Positions 22,312-32,235 are shown, numbered from the stretch's first letter. The stretch: DNA of 40,876 nt from Alloprevotella sp. OH1205_COT-284 (GCF_003859795.1 NZ_RQYI01000022.1:1-40876); one strand, 5' to 3'. The notes: generated by a model not told the origin, from the letters alone. Made by a program: numbers and translations.

Positions 22312-24558
22312 CTAAGCATTAAATCGTTTTGCGGCACGAAGCAAATGACGAGCGTGTGAAATGATTTCTTGGGTTTCTTGAAGCACGCTCAAATACAATA
22401 AAGCGACTTTCAGATTGCTGTCTTCACGTTGAATTCTACATTGTAATTCATGACGACATCGAGAAATCTCACTTTTTAATGAATTTCCAAGCACAAGGAT
22501 TTTATCTCCATTCGCAAAACAATTCTTTTCTATGGAATGTTGAAGAGTTGTCAAGAAATCGATGGTGCTTTCCATTATAGGGCGAAACTCATCTATATAA
22601 TCTTGAGGAAGAGGAGAAAAGTTGTTATCCACATGCTCCTGCACGGGCTCTAACATACGTTTCAAACCATAAAGAATTTGTGTAATACTATTGGCTCCAA
22701 GATGAAACCATGTGTTTTTTTCTACCGCCAGTAGCGTATCAATTTTACGCATCCCAAGAATTTGTTTTCGGCGATAGCGTTTCCACATTTGTTTCTCTCT
22801 TTTTAATTCTACTGCCGCTACTCGTAAAGGGCGAATATTGTCATCCATTAAACCTTGTGCCACAGAAGAAAAGACATTAGAGGCAGAGTTCAGCAGATGA
22901 GCATCTGTTTCAGCCACATGACGACGAAGCAAAGCCCAAACCTCATTTTTATCACGAGAGTTGACCATTTCTCTAAACAGCGTATCAACTTCTTCTCCTT
23001 CGGCTTGCTTTTGTTTGAAACGGCGATTATTGTTGATCAGCACGAAAACAATCAAGGCAATCACTCCAAGCATGGCAATAAAACCTCCAAGGCTATTGAG
23101 AGAGGCTATGATGAAGGCCATGATGAAAGCCGCGCCGGCTGTGATAAACCAGCCGCCAATCACAGAGATCACTCCCGTTATACGATAAACTGCCGTTTCT
23201 CGTCCCCAAGCTCTATCGGCCAAAGAAGACCCCATGGCAACCATAAAAGCGACGTATGTCGTAGAGAGAGGAAGTTGAAACATTGTTCCGATCGTAATAA
23301 GCAAGCCGGCCAAAACAAGATTAACACTTGCTCTGACAAGATCGAAGGCGACTCCGGCATCAGCATCTGATGCCTCCGTATCAAATCGGCCGTTAATCCA
23401 CCCTTTTGTGGAAGTGGGCACATATTTCGTGGCGCGATTGCTGAAATTAAGAACTCCGCGTACTGTTCTACGAGCTACTTTTGAAGAAGAAAAAACTTCT
23501 TCACTTTCATTTTGGCTGGCGAGATTGATGGTGTTTTGTACGACCTGTCGGGCTTTTTTGGACGTCCAAATCGCCATCGTCATGATCACACCCGCACCTA
23601 TCAGATACCAGCTAACTCCCGGTAATGTTGATTTTTCTGCGAGTGCGGTCATTTTATATTCTGCTGCGGAAACTCCCGCTCCATTTGCCGAAAAATCCAA
23701 GAAACTTTCCAAACCGGCAAGAGGCACACCTATAAAATTCACCAAATCGTTGCCGGCAAAGGCCATGGCTAACGAGAATGTGCCAAACAGCACTATCAAC
23801 TTAAATATGTTCACCTTAAACAAGTGAAGGATTTCAACAATCAATGTGGAAATCACCAACGAGTAAATGAGAATTTGGAAAGGATGCTCATGTACGAAAT
23901 GTCCGAAAGGGTTATTTTGAACGATGGGAGAATTACCCAACCCTTTGGTGATCAGAAAATAAAAAATCAACGTAATTGACATTCCTCCATAAAGAGCAAT
24001 AGTCCAACGCAGGTGTCGTTTATAATTAAACGTAAAGATAACACGCGTGATCCACATCACTATCAATCCGACGACAAAAGCAATTGCGACAGAGAGGAAT
24101 ATACCTATAATTACGGTCAATGCTTTGTCTGTGTTAATCAAATCAGAATAAGAATTGGGTGTGCCGATGATGTTCATCAGTGCCAAGGCCGAGGATCCTC
24201 CCAATAATCCGAAGACCATCGAAACGGTCGTGGAGGTTGGCATACCGAGCGTATTAAAAATATCTAACAAGATGACATCTGTGGCACTTACTGCCAAGAA
24301 CACACACATGACATCGGCAAAAGAATAATAAGAGGGCTGCAATATTCCATGTCGCGCAATATCCATCATTCCACTTGAAGTAGAAGCACCAAGAAAAATA
24401 CCGATGGCTGCAACGAAAAGTATCGTTTTGAACCTTGCGGCACGAGCACCCACTGCGGGGGACATGAAGTTTACGGCATCATTGGCAACACCTACACTAA
24501 GATCAAAAACAGCTAAAAGAAGCAGAAAACCGAGGACTATCAGATATAAAAAATCCAT
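22312..24558 (-). CDS. Inorganic phosphate transporter (PiT family) fused to a PhoU-like domain
   Basis: A 748-residue inner membrane protein. The PiT signature is present twice, as expected for the duplicated fold: VGVANDAVNFMSPAVG (about 23-38) and AMAFAGNDLVNFIGVPLAG (about 264-282). About 10-12 membrane helices occupy residues 1-515. The last ~220 residues are soluble and helical (LFREMVNSRDKNEVWALLRR onward) and resemble PhoU, the phosphate-signalling protein that in other bacteria is a separate gene. Fusion of PiT with PhoU is typical of Bacteroidetes. It should import phosphate using the proton or sodium gradient. It has its own promoter and terminator and is apparently monocistronic. 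Confidence 0.9.
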   Translation of the reverse strand: MDFLYLIVLGFLLLLAVFDLSVGVANDAVNFMSPAVGARAARFKTILFVAAIGIFLGASTSSGMMDIARHGILQPSYYSFADVMCVFLAVSATDVILLDIFNTLGMPTSTTVSMVFGLLGGSSALALMNIIGTPNSYSDLINTDKALTVIIGIFLSVAIAFVVGLIVMWITRVIFTFNYKRHLRWTIALYGGMSITLIFYFLITKGLGNSPIVQNNPFGHFVHEHPFQILIYSLVISTLIVEILHLFKVNIFKLIVLFGTFSLAMAFAGNDLVNFIGVPLAGLESFLDFSANGAGVSAAEYKMTALAEKSTLPGVSWYLIGAGVIMTMAIWTSKKARQVVQNTINLASQNESEEVFSSSKVARRTVRGVLNFSNRATKYVPTSTKGWINGRFDTEASDADAGVAFDLVRASVNLVLAGLLITIGTMFQLPLSTTYVAFMVAMGSSLADRAWGRETAVYRITGVISVIGGWFITAGAAFIMAFIIASLNSLGGFIAMLGVIALIVFVLINNNRRFKQKQAEGEEVDTLFREMVNSRDKNEVWALLRRHVAETDAHLLNSASNVFSSVAQGLMDDNIRPLRVAAVELKREKQMWKRYRRKQILGMRKIDTLLAVEKNTWFHLGANSITQILYGLKRMLEPVQEHVDNNFSPLPQDYIDEFRPIMESTIDFLTTLQHSIEKNCFANGDKILVLGNSLKSEISRCRHELQCRIQREDSNLKVALLYLSVLQETQEIISHARHLLRAAKRFNA

Positions 24559-24927
24559 AAAGAGTATTGGTATAATCGTAAAACAGCCATTTACGAAGCA
24601 AAGATACTCTTTATAGAGGACATATCAAATAAGATAAAGATGCTTTTTTGCATTTTTCTCACAAGTTCGCTGCCCGTAGAGTCAACCAGCAAGTGCAAAA
24701 TTATGATATTCTTTTGTAGGACTCAGCTTTGGGTGTTTCAAAATCGAGTTTTTGTCTTGGACTTATGTTTATTTTCTTCTGTATTTGTTGCACTTCAATT
24801 TAGAAAGTACAGACATGCGCTGGTTGGTCGCGCAGCTTGCCGCTCCATACAAGACAAGGAAAACAATGCTCTCTCCAAAAACGAAATCTTTGAAACGGCA
24901 ATATCCAATGGATCGTTTCTGCCTCTC
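24559..24927. other. Intergenic stretch between nudC and the phosphate transporter
   Basis: A gap of 369 bases between the NudC stop (24928) and the transporter start (24558). It holds the transporter promoter at 24599-24629. No RNA gene, repeat element or believable reading frame was found in the rest. Confidence 0.6.
24599..24629 (-). promoter_or_regulatory. Promoter of the phosphate transporter gene
   Basis: On the minus strand TTTG (complement of CAAA, 24626-24629), 19 nt, TATCTTTG (complement of 24599-24606): an exact match to TTTG-N19-TAnnTTTG. The leader is about 35 nt. Confidence 0.82.
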
Positions 24928-25710
24928 CTACTCTTCCAGCCACATCTCGATCAGCCGCCGTGCCAAACTGACCTTGCCCGGTATGACGGGAAGGGCGTTT
25001 CGCTTGAACCATCCGCCTTCGAGCAATTCCTCGCGTTGTAATGTCAATTCGCCACTTTTATATTCGGCAAAAAATCCCGACATCAACACCGAAGGAAAAG
25101 GCCATGGCTGCGAGGCACGATATTCAATGCCGGTCACCTCCAACCCCGTTTCCTCCTTCACCTCTCGCACGAGAGCCTCTTCCATAGACTCTCCGGTTTC
25201 GACAAATCCGGCGACGAGGCCGAAATAGTTTCCCGGAAAGTTTCGTCCACGCACAAGGAGGAGTTCGTCGTCATCTCTATTGCCGGTTACGGAACGTCGA
25301 TAAACGAGAACAATGACGGCCGTCACCACTGTCGGCCACAATTCGTTGCCGCAGTTTGAGCAGATCTTTGATATGACACTCCCCCTATCGGTGGGCTGAC
25401 CGCAACGGCCGCAATAGCGTGTTTGTTCGTCCCAATGGAGAAGCTCGCGCGCTTTGCTCGCCAATCTGAAATCGGACAACGGCAAAACGTCATGAGAGGC
25501 GCGCAATCCCACATGTCTGTATCCCCATTTTTCATCGGGCAAGACATCGCTTCGGACGGCCAAGTTTTTCACTCCGTCCACTTCGGGAAGCTCTTGATAC
25601 GCATGAGGGGTTTCCAGTCCTTTGGGAAGCTGCGGAGAACAAGGCAGTCGTTTTTCTTGCGTAAGCAGAATTTCATCTCGATAAAAGATGAACCATTTTT
25701 TTTCGGACAT
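24928..25710 (-). CDS. nudC: NAD(H) pyrophosphatase, NudC-like Nudix hydrolase
   Basis: About 260 residues. A four-cysteine zinc ribbon (CGRCGQ ... CSNCGNE, near residues 97-119) is followed by a Nudix domain with box GFVETGESMEEALVREVKEE continuing to TGLE, and by the SQPWPFP motif that marks NudC. NudC splits NADH or NAD into AMP and NMN(H) and removes NAD caps from RNA in E. coli. I start it at 25710 (MSEKKWFIF); an in-frame ATG at 25752 would add 14 residues. The phosphohexomutase gene ends at 25786 on the same strand, so the two may be co-transcribed. Confidence 0.9.
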   Translation of the reverse strand: MSEKKWFIFYRDEILLTQEKRLPCSPQLPKGLETPHAYQELPEVDGVKNLAVRSDVLPDEKWGYRHVGLRASHDVLPLSDFRLASKARELLHWDEQTRYCGRCGQPTDRGSVISKICSNCGNELWPTVVTAVIVLVYRRSVTGNRDDDELLLVRGRNFPGNYFGLVAGFVETGESMEEALVREVKEETGLEVTGIEYRASQPWPFPSVLMSGFFAEYKSGELTLQREELLEGGWFKRNALPVIPGKVSLARRLIEMWLEE

Positions 25711-25785
25711 AAAGATTTCAAAAAGTTGCAGCATTGCCCCTTGATAGGACAATGCTGCATGGCTGAACAGAAGTGATGCAGTCTA

Positions 25786-27531
25786 TCAAAGACCGAGGCA
25801 TTTCTTGATGGCTTCCACTTTTTCCATAGCAGCCGCTTTGGCTGCGGCGTGGCATTTGGGACATTCCATCTTACCCATCACTTCAAAATAGAACTTGATT
25901 TTCGGCTCCGTTCCGGAGGGACGAACACTGATTTTATTGCCTTCGGCGGTGAACCATTGGAGCACGTTGCTCTTGGCCGGCATATCGAGTTGTGTCACTT
26001 TGCCGTCGCAATCAAAGGCTTGGAGCAATTCGTAGTCTTTGGTGAGCACAACCTTTTCACCGGCAATCTCTTTCGGAGGATTATTGCGGAAATTGCTCAT
26101 CATCGCTTTGATTTCGTCGGCTCCGCTCTTGCCGGGACGCACGACATTGATTGTGTGGTTGAGCGAGAAGCCATATTCCACATAAATGTCCATCAAGACG
26201 TCATAAAGCGTTTTGCCTTGATCTTTTGCCCAAGCACAAATTTCGGCCAACAGCGAACAAGCCGACACGGCATCTTTGTCGCGGACAATGTCTTGTCCCA
26301 TGAAGCCATAGCTTTCTTCTCCGCCGCCAATATAGGTTTTCTTGCCTTCGAGCATGCGAATGACACGGGCAATCCACTTGAAACCGGTGTATTCGTCGTA
26401 CATCTCTACATTGTTCTTGTCGGCGATGGCTTTGATCAACTCGGTGGTAACGATGGTTTTGACGATATATTCATCGCCCTTCATCTTACCGAGTGCGATG
26501 CGATTCTTAATGATGTAATACAAGAAGATCATGCAGGTTTGATTTCCGTCGATCAACACCCATTCTCCTTCGTTGTTTTTGCAGGCCATTCCCACGCGGT
26601 CGGCATCGGGGTCGGAGGCCATCACAATATCTGCGTCTATTTTCTTGGCAAGTTCGAGCGAGAGGGTCAAGGCTTCGGCATTTTCGGGATTGGGAGAAAC
26701 CACGGTGGGGAAATTCCCGTCCTTGATCATCTGCTCGGGCACACAATTCACATTTTCAAAACCCCATTTTTTAAGAGAGGCCGGAATGAGAATACGTCCT
26801 GCACCGTGAATGGGCGTATAGACGATGCTCAAATCTTTTTGTCTTTGGATGACTTCGGGGTCAATGGAGAGTTGTTGCACACCTTCGAGATAGAGTTTGT
26901 CGATTTCTTCTCCGATGATTTGAATCAGTTCGGGGCGTCCTTCAAACTTCACATCTGCCAACTGCACTTTGTTCACCTCTTCGATAATGCCTTTGTCGTG
27001 GGGCGAAAGCACCTGAGAGCCGTCTTCCCAATAGGCTTTGTAGCCGTTATATTCGCGGGGGTTGTGGCTGGCGGTGATGTTCACACCCGACTGACAGCCG
27101 AAATGGCGAATGGCAAACGAAACTTCGGGCGTGGGGCGGAGGTCTTCAAACAAATATACCTTGATGCCATTGGCGGTAAAGACATTGGCCGTTGTTTCGG
27201 CAAAAAGGCGGCTGTTGTTTCGGCAATCGTGGCCGACCACAACCGAGATTTGCTCCTTGTCGGCAAAGTTTTTGAGCAAATAATTGGCCAGTCCTTGTGT
27301 CGCCGCTCCGATCACATAAATATTCATGCGATTGGTTCCGGCTCCCATGATACCGCGCAAACCGCCGGTACCGAATTCAAGCGTTTGGTAGAAGGCGTCG
27401 ATCAACGGCGTCTTATCATCGGCATCAAGCATGGCCTGCACTTCCGCTTTGGTTTCTTTGTCATAAAGCGGAGAATCGATCCACTGCTGAGCCACTTGTG
27501 CACACTGTGCAATGAGTTCTTGGTTTTCCAT
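25786..27531 (-). CDS. Phosphoglucomutase/phosphomannomutase family protein
   Basis: A 581-residue alpha-D-phosphohexomutase, the long form related to PgmB/PGM2-like enzymes. The active-site phosphoserine lies in ITASHNPREYNGYKAYW (about 148-164). The metal loop is ASDPDADRVGMA (about 303), the sugar-binding loop GGEESYGF (about 400) and the phosphate-binding loop RPSGTEPKIKFY (about 545). It interconverts glucose or mannose 1- and 6-phosphates in the cytoplasm, linking galactose use (galactose operon at 33111), glycolysis and polysaccharide synthesis. It also carries two cysteines near the C-terminus (CPKCHAAAK). Which hexose it prefers is not readable. It is first in a likely operon with nudC. 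Confidence 0.92.
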   Translation of the reverse strand: MENQELIAQCAQVAQQWIDSPLYDKETKAEVQAMLDADDKTPLIDAFYQTLEFGTGGLRGIMGAGTNRMNIYVIGAATQGLANYLLKNFADKEQISVVVGHDCRNNSRLFAETTANVFTANGIKVYLFEDLRPTPEVSFAIRHFGCQSGVNITASHNPREYNGYKAYWEDGSQVLSPHDKGIIEEVNKVQLADVKFEGRPELIQIIGEEIDKLYLEGVQQLSIDPEVIQRQKDLSIVYTPIHGAGRILIPASLKKWGFENVNCVPEQMIKDGNFPTVVSPNPENAEALTLSLELAKKIDADIVMASDPDADRVGMACKNNEGEWVLIDGNQTCMIFLYYIIKNRIALGKMKGDEYIVKTIVTTELIKAIADKNNVEMYDEYTGFKWIARVIRMLEGKKTYIGGGEESYGFMGQDIVRDKDAVSACSLLAEICAWAKDQGKTLYDVLMDIYVEYGFSLNHTINVVRPGKSGADEIKAMMSNFRNNPPKEIAGEKVVLTKDYELLQAFDCDGKVTQLDMPAKSNVLQWFTAEGNKISVRPSGTEPKIKFYFEVMGKMECPKCHAAAKAAAMEKVEAIKKCLGL

Positions 27532-27573
27532 ATCGGATATTTCGTTTTTGAAAGTTATTGGGGTTTATCCGTG

Positions 27574-27604
27574 CAAAAATAATGAATAAATAAGAGCCTG
27601 CCAA
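27574..27604 (-). promoter_or_regulatory. Promoter of the phosphohexomutase-nudC operon
   Basis: On the minus strand TTG (complement of 27602-27604), 20 nt, TATTTTTG (complement of CAAAAATA, 27574-27581). An exact TAnnTTTG box; the leader is about 35 nt. Confidence 0.78.
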
Positions 27605-27785
27605 GCCTCTTCTCCGTTTTCGACCTTGCACGAGGAGAAAAAGCACGAAAAAGGACAAAACACTTTTCTTTGAAAACACACCACTCTGTGTTCCCCTCTT
27701 TTCGACGAGCACCCCATGACCGCACCGCATCACTCCGAAATCTTTTGAGAGATGCGTTGCCCGTCATGTATTTTCAAAGAGAAGA
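27605..27785. other. Intergenic stretch, no gene seen
   Basis: Between the phosphohexomutase promoter and the hairpin downstream of the CoA ligase. Short frames here have no recognisable content; no repeat copy or RNA gene. Confidence 0.5.
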
Positions 27786-27836
27786 AAGCTCCTTGCTTTC
27801 TCCAACGCTCACGGAGCGTCGAAAAGCGAGGAGCTT
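27786..27836 (-). terminator. Hairpin downstream of the fatty acid-CoA ligase, probable terminator
   Basis: AAGCTCCTTGCTT (27786-27798) pairs with AAGCGAGGAGCTT (27824-27836) with one G-T pair. An inner hairpin ACGCTC/GAGCGT encloses ACG. It lies about 40 nt past the ligase stop; no clear U run. Confidence 0.55.
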
Positions 27837-27875
27837 CCGGTAGTTGCACGCAAAGGCCGAAAGCCTCTCGTTTTA

Positions 27876-29552
27876 TCAGATTTCTACATTTTCATAAAGA
27901 AAACGCTTAATGGAACGTTTGGGCGTTTTTTCAAATTCTTCTTTGTAGATCTTGATACCCACAATTTGTTCGTATGCGTTGATCATGGCGTTGAGGTCTC
28001 GGCGATTTTGCTCCATTTGGTGGGCAATGGCGTGTTCGTCCATGCCGTCTTTTTCGGCTTCTTCATAGTCGGGATGAATCAGCGCATAGAGTTTTTCGCC
28101 TTTCTGCACCACTATGCTTTCCATGACATAAGGCAGGGTGTTGAGCTTGTCTTCAATCTCTTCCGGATAGATATTCTGTCCGTTTGAACCCAAAAGCATG
28201 TTTTTGCAACGGCCGCGAATGAAAAGATTTCCGGAGTGGTCGAGAATGCCCAAGTCCCCCGTGTGATACCAGCCCTCTTGGTCTATGGCCTGCGCCGTGG
28301 CTTCGGGATTTTTGTAGTAGCCCAACATGACATTGGCACCTCTCACCAAAATCTCGCCCACCACATGCTGCGGATCGGCACTGTTAATTTTGACCTCCAT
28401 GCGCGGAGCTGCTTTTCCGCAAGAACCGGGCACGAATCGCTGCCAATCTTCATAGGTAATAATAGGTGCACATTCGGTAGCACCATAGCCCACAGTGTAA
28501 TTGAAACCTATCTTTTTCAGAAACTGCTCGACTTCTGTGTTGATGGCCGCACCGCCGATGATGACTTCATAAAACTCACCTCCAAACACATTCATGATCT
28601 GTTCGCGCACTTTCGACAAAATTTTGTCGCTGATGACGGGCACTCTCAACAAGAGCTTCATGGAAGTTCGTTCGAGTTTTGGCAACACGTTGCGCTTGAT
28701 AATTTTTTCGATGATCAGCGGAACACTGATCACCACACAGGGCTTAACTTCCGAGAAAGCCTGAACAATCACTTTCGGACTGGGAAGACGTGTCAGATAG
28801 TAGACATGAATACCGTAAATAAACTCAAACAAAAATTCAAAGGACATGCCATACATGTGTGCCATAGGCAGCATCGAAATAATACTGTTGCCCGGCCTCA
28901 CCTTTTCGCCCAACACCTCAATCGCAAATTCGTAGTTCGACCAAACGGCTCGATAGGGAATGAGCACTCCTTTGGAGTTGGAAGTCGTTCCGGAGGTGTA
29001 GTTGATAATAGCCAAAGCCTCGCCATCGGGGGCAGGGCGATAGCTGACGTGCTCTTTTCTGAAAAATTTCGGATATTTCTTGCCGTAAAGCGCATTCAGA
29101 CGCTCGCGGGCATCGGTCAAGGCTTCGTTGCGACTGAGTTGGAGCATGAAGTCCGGCAAATAAATAATTCCCTCCAAATTAGGCATTTCGTCGGGCGAAA
29201 GCATCGGCCAAACCACATCGCCGACAAAGAGCAAACGGGCATCGGAGTGATTGACGATGTTGTGTACTTGATCGGCCTTAAACTCATGAAGAATAGGCAC
29301 CACCACGCCGCCATAGGTCATCGTCGCCAAAAAGGCCACTGCCCAGTGGGCACTGTTGCGGCCGCAAATGGCTATTTTGTCGCCGGGTTGAATGCCGGCT
29401 GTTTCAAAGAGGATATGTAATTTCTCGATTTTTCGAGCCACGTCTTTATATTGAAGCGTGCCCCCTTTATAGTCGGTCAAAGCATCCATGTCCCAATGAT
29501 CGACAATGCTTTTTTGAATTAGACCGACGTAATCTTTATATTGATAGTCCAT
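27876..29552 (-). CDS. Long-chain fatty acid-CoA ligase-like AMP-binding enzyme
   Basis: A 558-residue ANL-superfamily ligase activating an acyl chain through acyl-adenylate to acyl-CoA. The P-loop motif is NYTSGTTSNSKGVL (about 189-202). Others: the VGYGATECAPII motif (about 354), TGDLG (about 432) and GRCKNMLLGSNGQNIYPEEI (about 446-465) with the hinge region. The C-terminal catalytic Lys is probably in KTPKRSIKRFLYEN. The closest pattern is the FadD-like / AMP-binding acid ligase group, cytoplasmic or membrane-associated. Possible roles are incorporation of exogenous fatty acids or acyl-chain recycling. No beta-oxidation genes are adjacent. It is monocistronic, with its own promoter. Confidence 0.87.
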   Translation of the reverse strand: MDYQYKDYVGLIQKSIVDHWDMDALTDYKGGTLQYKDVARKIEKLHILFETAGIQPGDKIAICGRNSAHWAVAFLATMTYGGVVVPILHEFKADQVHNIVNHSDARLLFVGDVVWPMLSPDEMPNLEGIIYLPDFMLQLSRNEALTDARERLNALYGKKYPKFFRKEHVSYRPAPDGEALAIINYTSGTTSNSKGVLIPYRAVWSNYEFAIEVLGEKVRPGNSIISMLPMAHMYGMSFEFLFEFIYGIHVYYLTRLPSPKVIVQAFSEVKPCVVISVPLIIEKIIKRNVLPKLERTSMKLLLRVPVISDKILSKVREQIMNVFGGEFYEVIIGGAAINTEVEQFLKKIGFNYTVGYGATECAPIITYEDWQRFVPGSCGKAAPRMEVKINSADPQHVVGEILVRGANVMLGYYKNPEATAQAIDQEGWYHTGDLGILDHSGNLFIRGRCKNMLLGSNGQNIYPEEIEDKLNTLPYVMESIVVQKGEKLYALIHPDYEEAEKDGMDEHAIAHQMEQNRRDLNAMINAYEQIVGIKIYKEEFEKTPKRSIKRFLYENVEI

Positions 29553-29670
29553 CGAAAGAAAGATGTTTTATGTAAGGTCAAAAAATTAGCCCATCAAATG
29601 AGAAAACTTTCACAGTAAATTTGATCTGACTAAACGGTGTTTCTCCTTGCGCATTTTCAAACGCTGTGTG

Positions 29671-29700
29671 CAAAAGTACGATTTTTTTTAGAACCGCCAA
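29671..29700 (-). promoter_or_regulatory. Promoter of the fatty acid-CoA ligase
   Basis: On the minus strand TTG (complement of 29698-29700), 19 nt, TACTTTTG (complement of CAAAAGTA, 29671-29678). The leader is about 110 nt. Confidence 0.7.
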
Positions 29701-29743
29701 GGATTAAAGAAAGAGAAACTGCACACAACAAGGGATTTTTGTG

Positions 29744-29751
29744 TAATTTTG
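29744..29751 (+). promoter_or_regulatory. -7 box of mltG
   Basis: TAATTTTG matches TAnnTTTG. It overlaps an in-frame ATG at 29749, so that codon cannot lie in the transcript and the ATG at 29836 is the better start. No good -33 TTG. Confidence 0.55.
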
Positions 29752-29835
29752 CGGCAGAAAGAAAGCAGCCTCCTTTTCTTCTTCTTCCACCTATCCACAG
29801 AGGAGAGATCACAACAAGAAGCATCTGTTTTTTCG

Positions 29836-30861
29836 ATGAACATACTTTGCAACAAACACTATCAGCGAGCCGTCGCCGGTCTTTCGGCCGCCGCGCTCAT
29901 CGTTCTGTCCGTTGTTTCGGTTTTGGGAAATTTTTCCGACAGTCGTGAAAGCATACTCCACATCGACAGGGACGACAGCGCAGACTCCGTGTATCACAAA
30001 CTGCGGGAACGCAGCGGTTTCCTCTCTTTTTCCGCTTTCAGACTATTGGCAGCCGTGGGCAACTACGAGCGTCACCTACACGTCGGATGTTACGACGTGG
30101 GAAGCGGACATTCGACGCTCGACGTTTTTCGACGTTTGCGCAACGGCAGCCAAACTCCCATTCGTCTGACCATACCCGTTTTGCGCACCCCCGAAGACTT
30201 GTCCGTTTTTTTGGGAAAGACATTGCACGACAGCCCCCAACAATTCCTCGCCTCACTCACCGACTCCACCCTCTTGGCGCAATACGGCAAACGTCCCGAA
30301 ACGGCCGTATGCCTTTTCATTCCCAACACTTACGAAGTGTATTGGAGCAGCTCACCGCAACGTCTCATCGAAAAGATGCACCGGGAAAGTCGCATTTTTT
30401 GGAACAACCGACGACTCGAAAAAGCCCGACAAGCCGGTTTGTCGGAAGACGAAGTGCTGACGCTGGCCTCCATTGTGGAACAGGAAACGGCCGATAACGC
30501 CGAGAAGCCGACCGTGGCGGGCATGTATCTCAACCGCCTGCGGAAATCCATGCCCTTGCAAGCCGACCCCACCGTTAAGTTCGCATTGCGCGAATTCGGT
30601 CTGCGGCGCATTCTCCACAAACACCTCACCACCGACAGCCCCTACAACACCTATAAAAACAGAGGGTTGCCCCCCGGCCCCATTTGCATTCCTTCGCAGG
30701 CAAGTATCGACGCCGTGCTCAACCATGTTCGACACGAGTATATATATATGTGTGCCAAAGAAGACTTTTCCGGAAGTCACAACTTTGCAATCACCTATGC
30801 CGAGCATTTGCAAAATGCCAAGAAATATATTCAAGCTCTTGATCGAAGAGGCATTCGATAA
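29836..30861 (+). CDS. mltG: Endolytic murein transglycosylase MltG (YceG-like)
   Basis: About 341 residues. One N-terminal membrane anchor (AVAGLSAAALIVLSVVSVLG, about 12-31) with the catalytic domain in the periplasm. The LysM-like region follows (about 40-110). The YceG core has LASIVEQETADNAEKPTVAG, with the catalytic Glu215 in SIVEQET, then MPLQADPTVKFAL and the closing YNTYKNRGLPPGPICIPS. MltG cuts nascent glycan strands and so sets their length. The start is moved to 29836 because the promoter box covers the upstream ATG. A DUF3078 gene follows within 52 nt and may share the transcript. Confidence 0.92.
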   Translation: MNILCNKHYQRAVAGLSAAALIVLSVVSVLGNFSDSRESILHIDRDDSADSVYHKLRERSGFLSFSAFRLLAAVGNYERHLHVGCYDVGSGHSTLDVFRRLRNGSQTPIRLTIPVLRTPEDLSVFLGKTLHDSPQQFLASLTDSTLLAQYGKRPETAVCLFIPNTYEVYWSSSPQRLIEKMHRESRIFWNNRRLEKARQAGLSEDEVLTLASIVEQETADNAEKPTVAGMYLNRLRKSMPLQADPTVKFALREFGLRRILHKHLTTDSPYNTYKNRGLPPGPICIPSQASIDAVLNHVRHEYIYMCAKEDFSGSHNFAITYAEHLQNAKKYIQALDRRGIR

Positions 30862-30912
30862 CATCCTCACATGACTTCTCTTCTATTTTCTTCACGTTCT
30901 TTCTCTCTAATC

Positions 30913-32235
30913 ATGACTCGTTTTTTTTCATTTCCCACACCTCTTTTACTACTACTTTCATTCCACGCACAAATAACCTTCGGGCTTTCCGAACCAACCA
31001 AACGTTCACACGCTCTTGCCGACAGCATCAATGCCATCGGACAACAATACGACCACTCTTTCGACAGCCTTCGCCAAGAGTATGCCACTTGGCAATACCA
31101 CAAGCAGGATTTACTCGAAAACCCTTACTACTTTCCGCTCTTTGCCGCACCCACTTTTTATGATTTCCCTATCAAAAACCGAATAGGAGGTTTGGCCTCT
31201 CGCCAAGAAGACTCTTTCACCCCCGAAGTCATATCGGAGGTAGAAGAAGTGCTGCTCGACACTTACGCCTTTCACCCCGAACTCATCTACTATCGTCAAA
31301 AAGAGTTTGCCCCCTCTCCCCTTTCTCCCTCGCCTCAACAAAAATCCGTTGAAACCGAGAAAAAAGCACTCGCATCTCCACAAATTCCACCCACACAAAA
31401 GGAAGAGTTTGAAGATCCTGATTCTTTCGAGCTTTTTGTCAGACGCCCCAACTTTTGGAAATTTCGAGGCAATTTCTCCTTGCAATTCATGCAATATCAT
31501 GTTTCGGACAATTGGCATAAAGGGGGCGAAAACCACAATTCGCTCTTGGCCTCCCTTAACTTCGAGGCCAACTACGACAACAAGCAAAAGGTGACTTTCA
31601 ACAACAAATGGGAAATGAAACTCGGGTTTCAGACTTCCAATTCCGACACCCAACACCGCTATAAAACGAATACAGACCTGCTTCGCATGACCAACAAATT
31701 CGGACTCCGTGCCACCAAACGTTGGTATTACACCTTGATGCTTCAATCGTGGACTCAATTCTATCCCGGACACAAAACCAATGATCCCAAAGTCCATAGC
31801 GACTTCATGTCGCCTTTCGAATCGGTATTTTCTATCGGTATGGACTACAAATATTCTCGTAAGAACTTCGAAATCATCGCTACCATATCGCCCATTGCCA
31901 CCAACTTCAAATATGTGGATAGGCTTCACCTCGCCCCACGCTACGGTGTGGATAAAGAAAAGCATTCCAAAATAGATTTGGGTTCGACACTCACGGTCAA
32001 CACCAAGTGGAACATCACGAAAGACATCCATTGGTCTTCGCGCCTTTACTATTTCAGTAGCTATAAACGTGTGCAAGCCGAGTGGGAAAACAGTTTTTCT
32101 CTGAAAGTCAATAAATACCTTTCGTCGAAACTCTTCCTCTACCCGCGTTTTGACGACGGTGCCAAAAGAAAAAAAGGAGTGAGCTATTTTCAATTCAACG
32201 AATACCTGTCCGTTGGTCTTGATTTGAGTTTTTGA
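30913..32235 (+). CDS. DUF3078-like predicted outer membrane protein
   Basis: About 440 residues. The signal peptide is MTRFFSFPTPLLLLLSFHAQ (start 30913; an upstream ATG at 30871 would add 14 residues and make an unusually long leader). The middle (about 100-170) is low-complexity, Pro/Ser/Lys-rich. From about 185 on, the protein is beta-rich with alternating aromatic residues (NFSLQFMQYHVSDNWHKGGE, KWEMKLGFQTSNSDTQHRYK). NWHKGGE is the NWxKGG(E) hallmark of DUF3078. It ends with Phe (LDLSF), typical of outer membrane beta-barrels. Function is unknown; likely a barrel embedded in the outer membrane. Position after mltG suggests an envelope role but does not prove one. Confidence 0.82.
   Translation: MTRFFSFPTPLLLLLSFHAQITFGLSEPTKRSHALADSINAIGQQYDHSFDSLRQEYATWQYHKQDLLENPYYFPLFAAPTFYDFPIKNRIGGLASRQEDSFTPEVISEVEEVLLDTYAFHPELIYYRQKEFAPSPLSPSPQQKSVETEKKALASPQIPPTQKEEFEDPDSFELFVRRPNFWKFRGNFSLQFMQYHVSDNWHKGGENHNSLLASLNFEANYDNKQKVTFNNKWEMKLGFQTSNSDTQHRYKTNTDLLRMTNKFGLRATKRWYYTLMLQSWTQFYPGHKTNDPKVHSDFMSPFESVFSIGMDYKYSRKNFEIIATISPIATNFKYVDRLHLAPRYGVDKEKHSKIDLGSTLTVNTKWNITKDIHWSSRLYYFSSYKRVQAEWENSFSLKVNKYLSSKLFLYPRFDDGAKRKKGVSYFQFNEYLSVGLDLSF

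Noticed and set aside
25849-27582. 577-codon plus-strand frame opposite the phosphohexomutase gene
   Set aside because: Antisense shadow of a clear gene, with no recognisable protein content. The same applies to the frames at 13180-14466, 28236-29420, 31111-32274 and 34390-35514.
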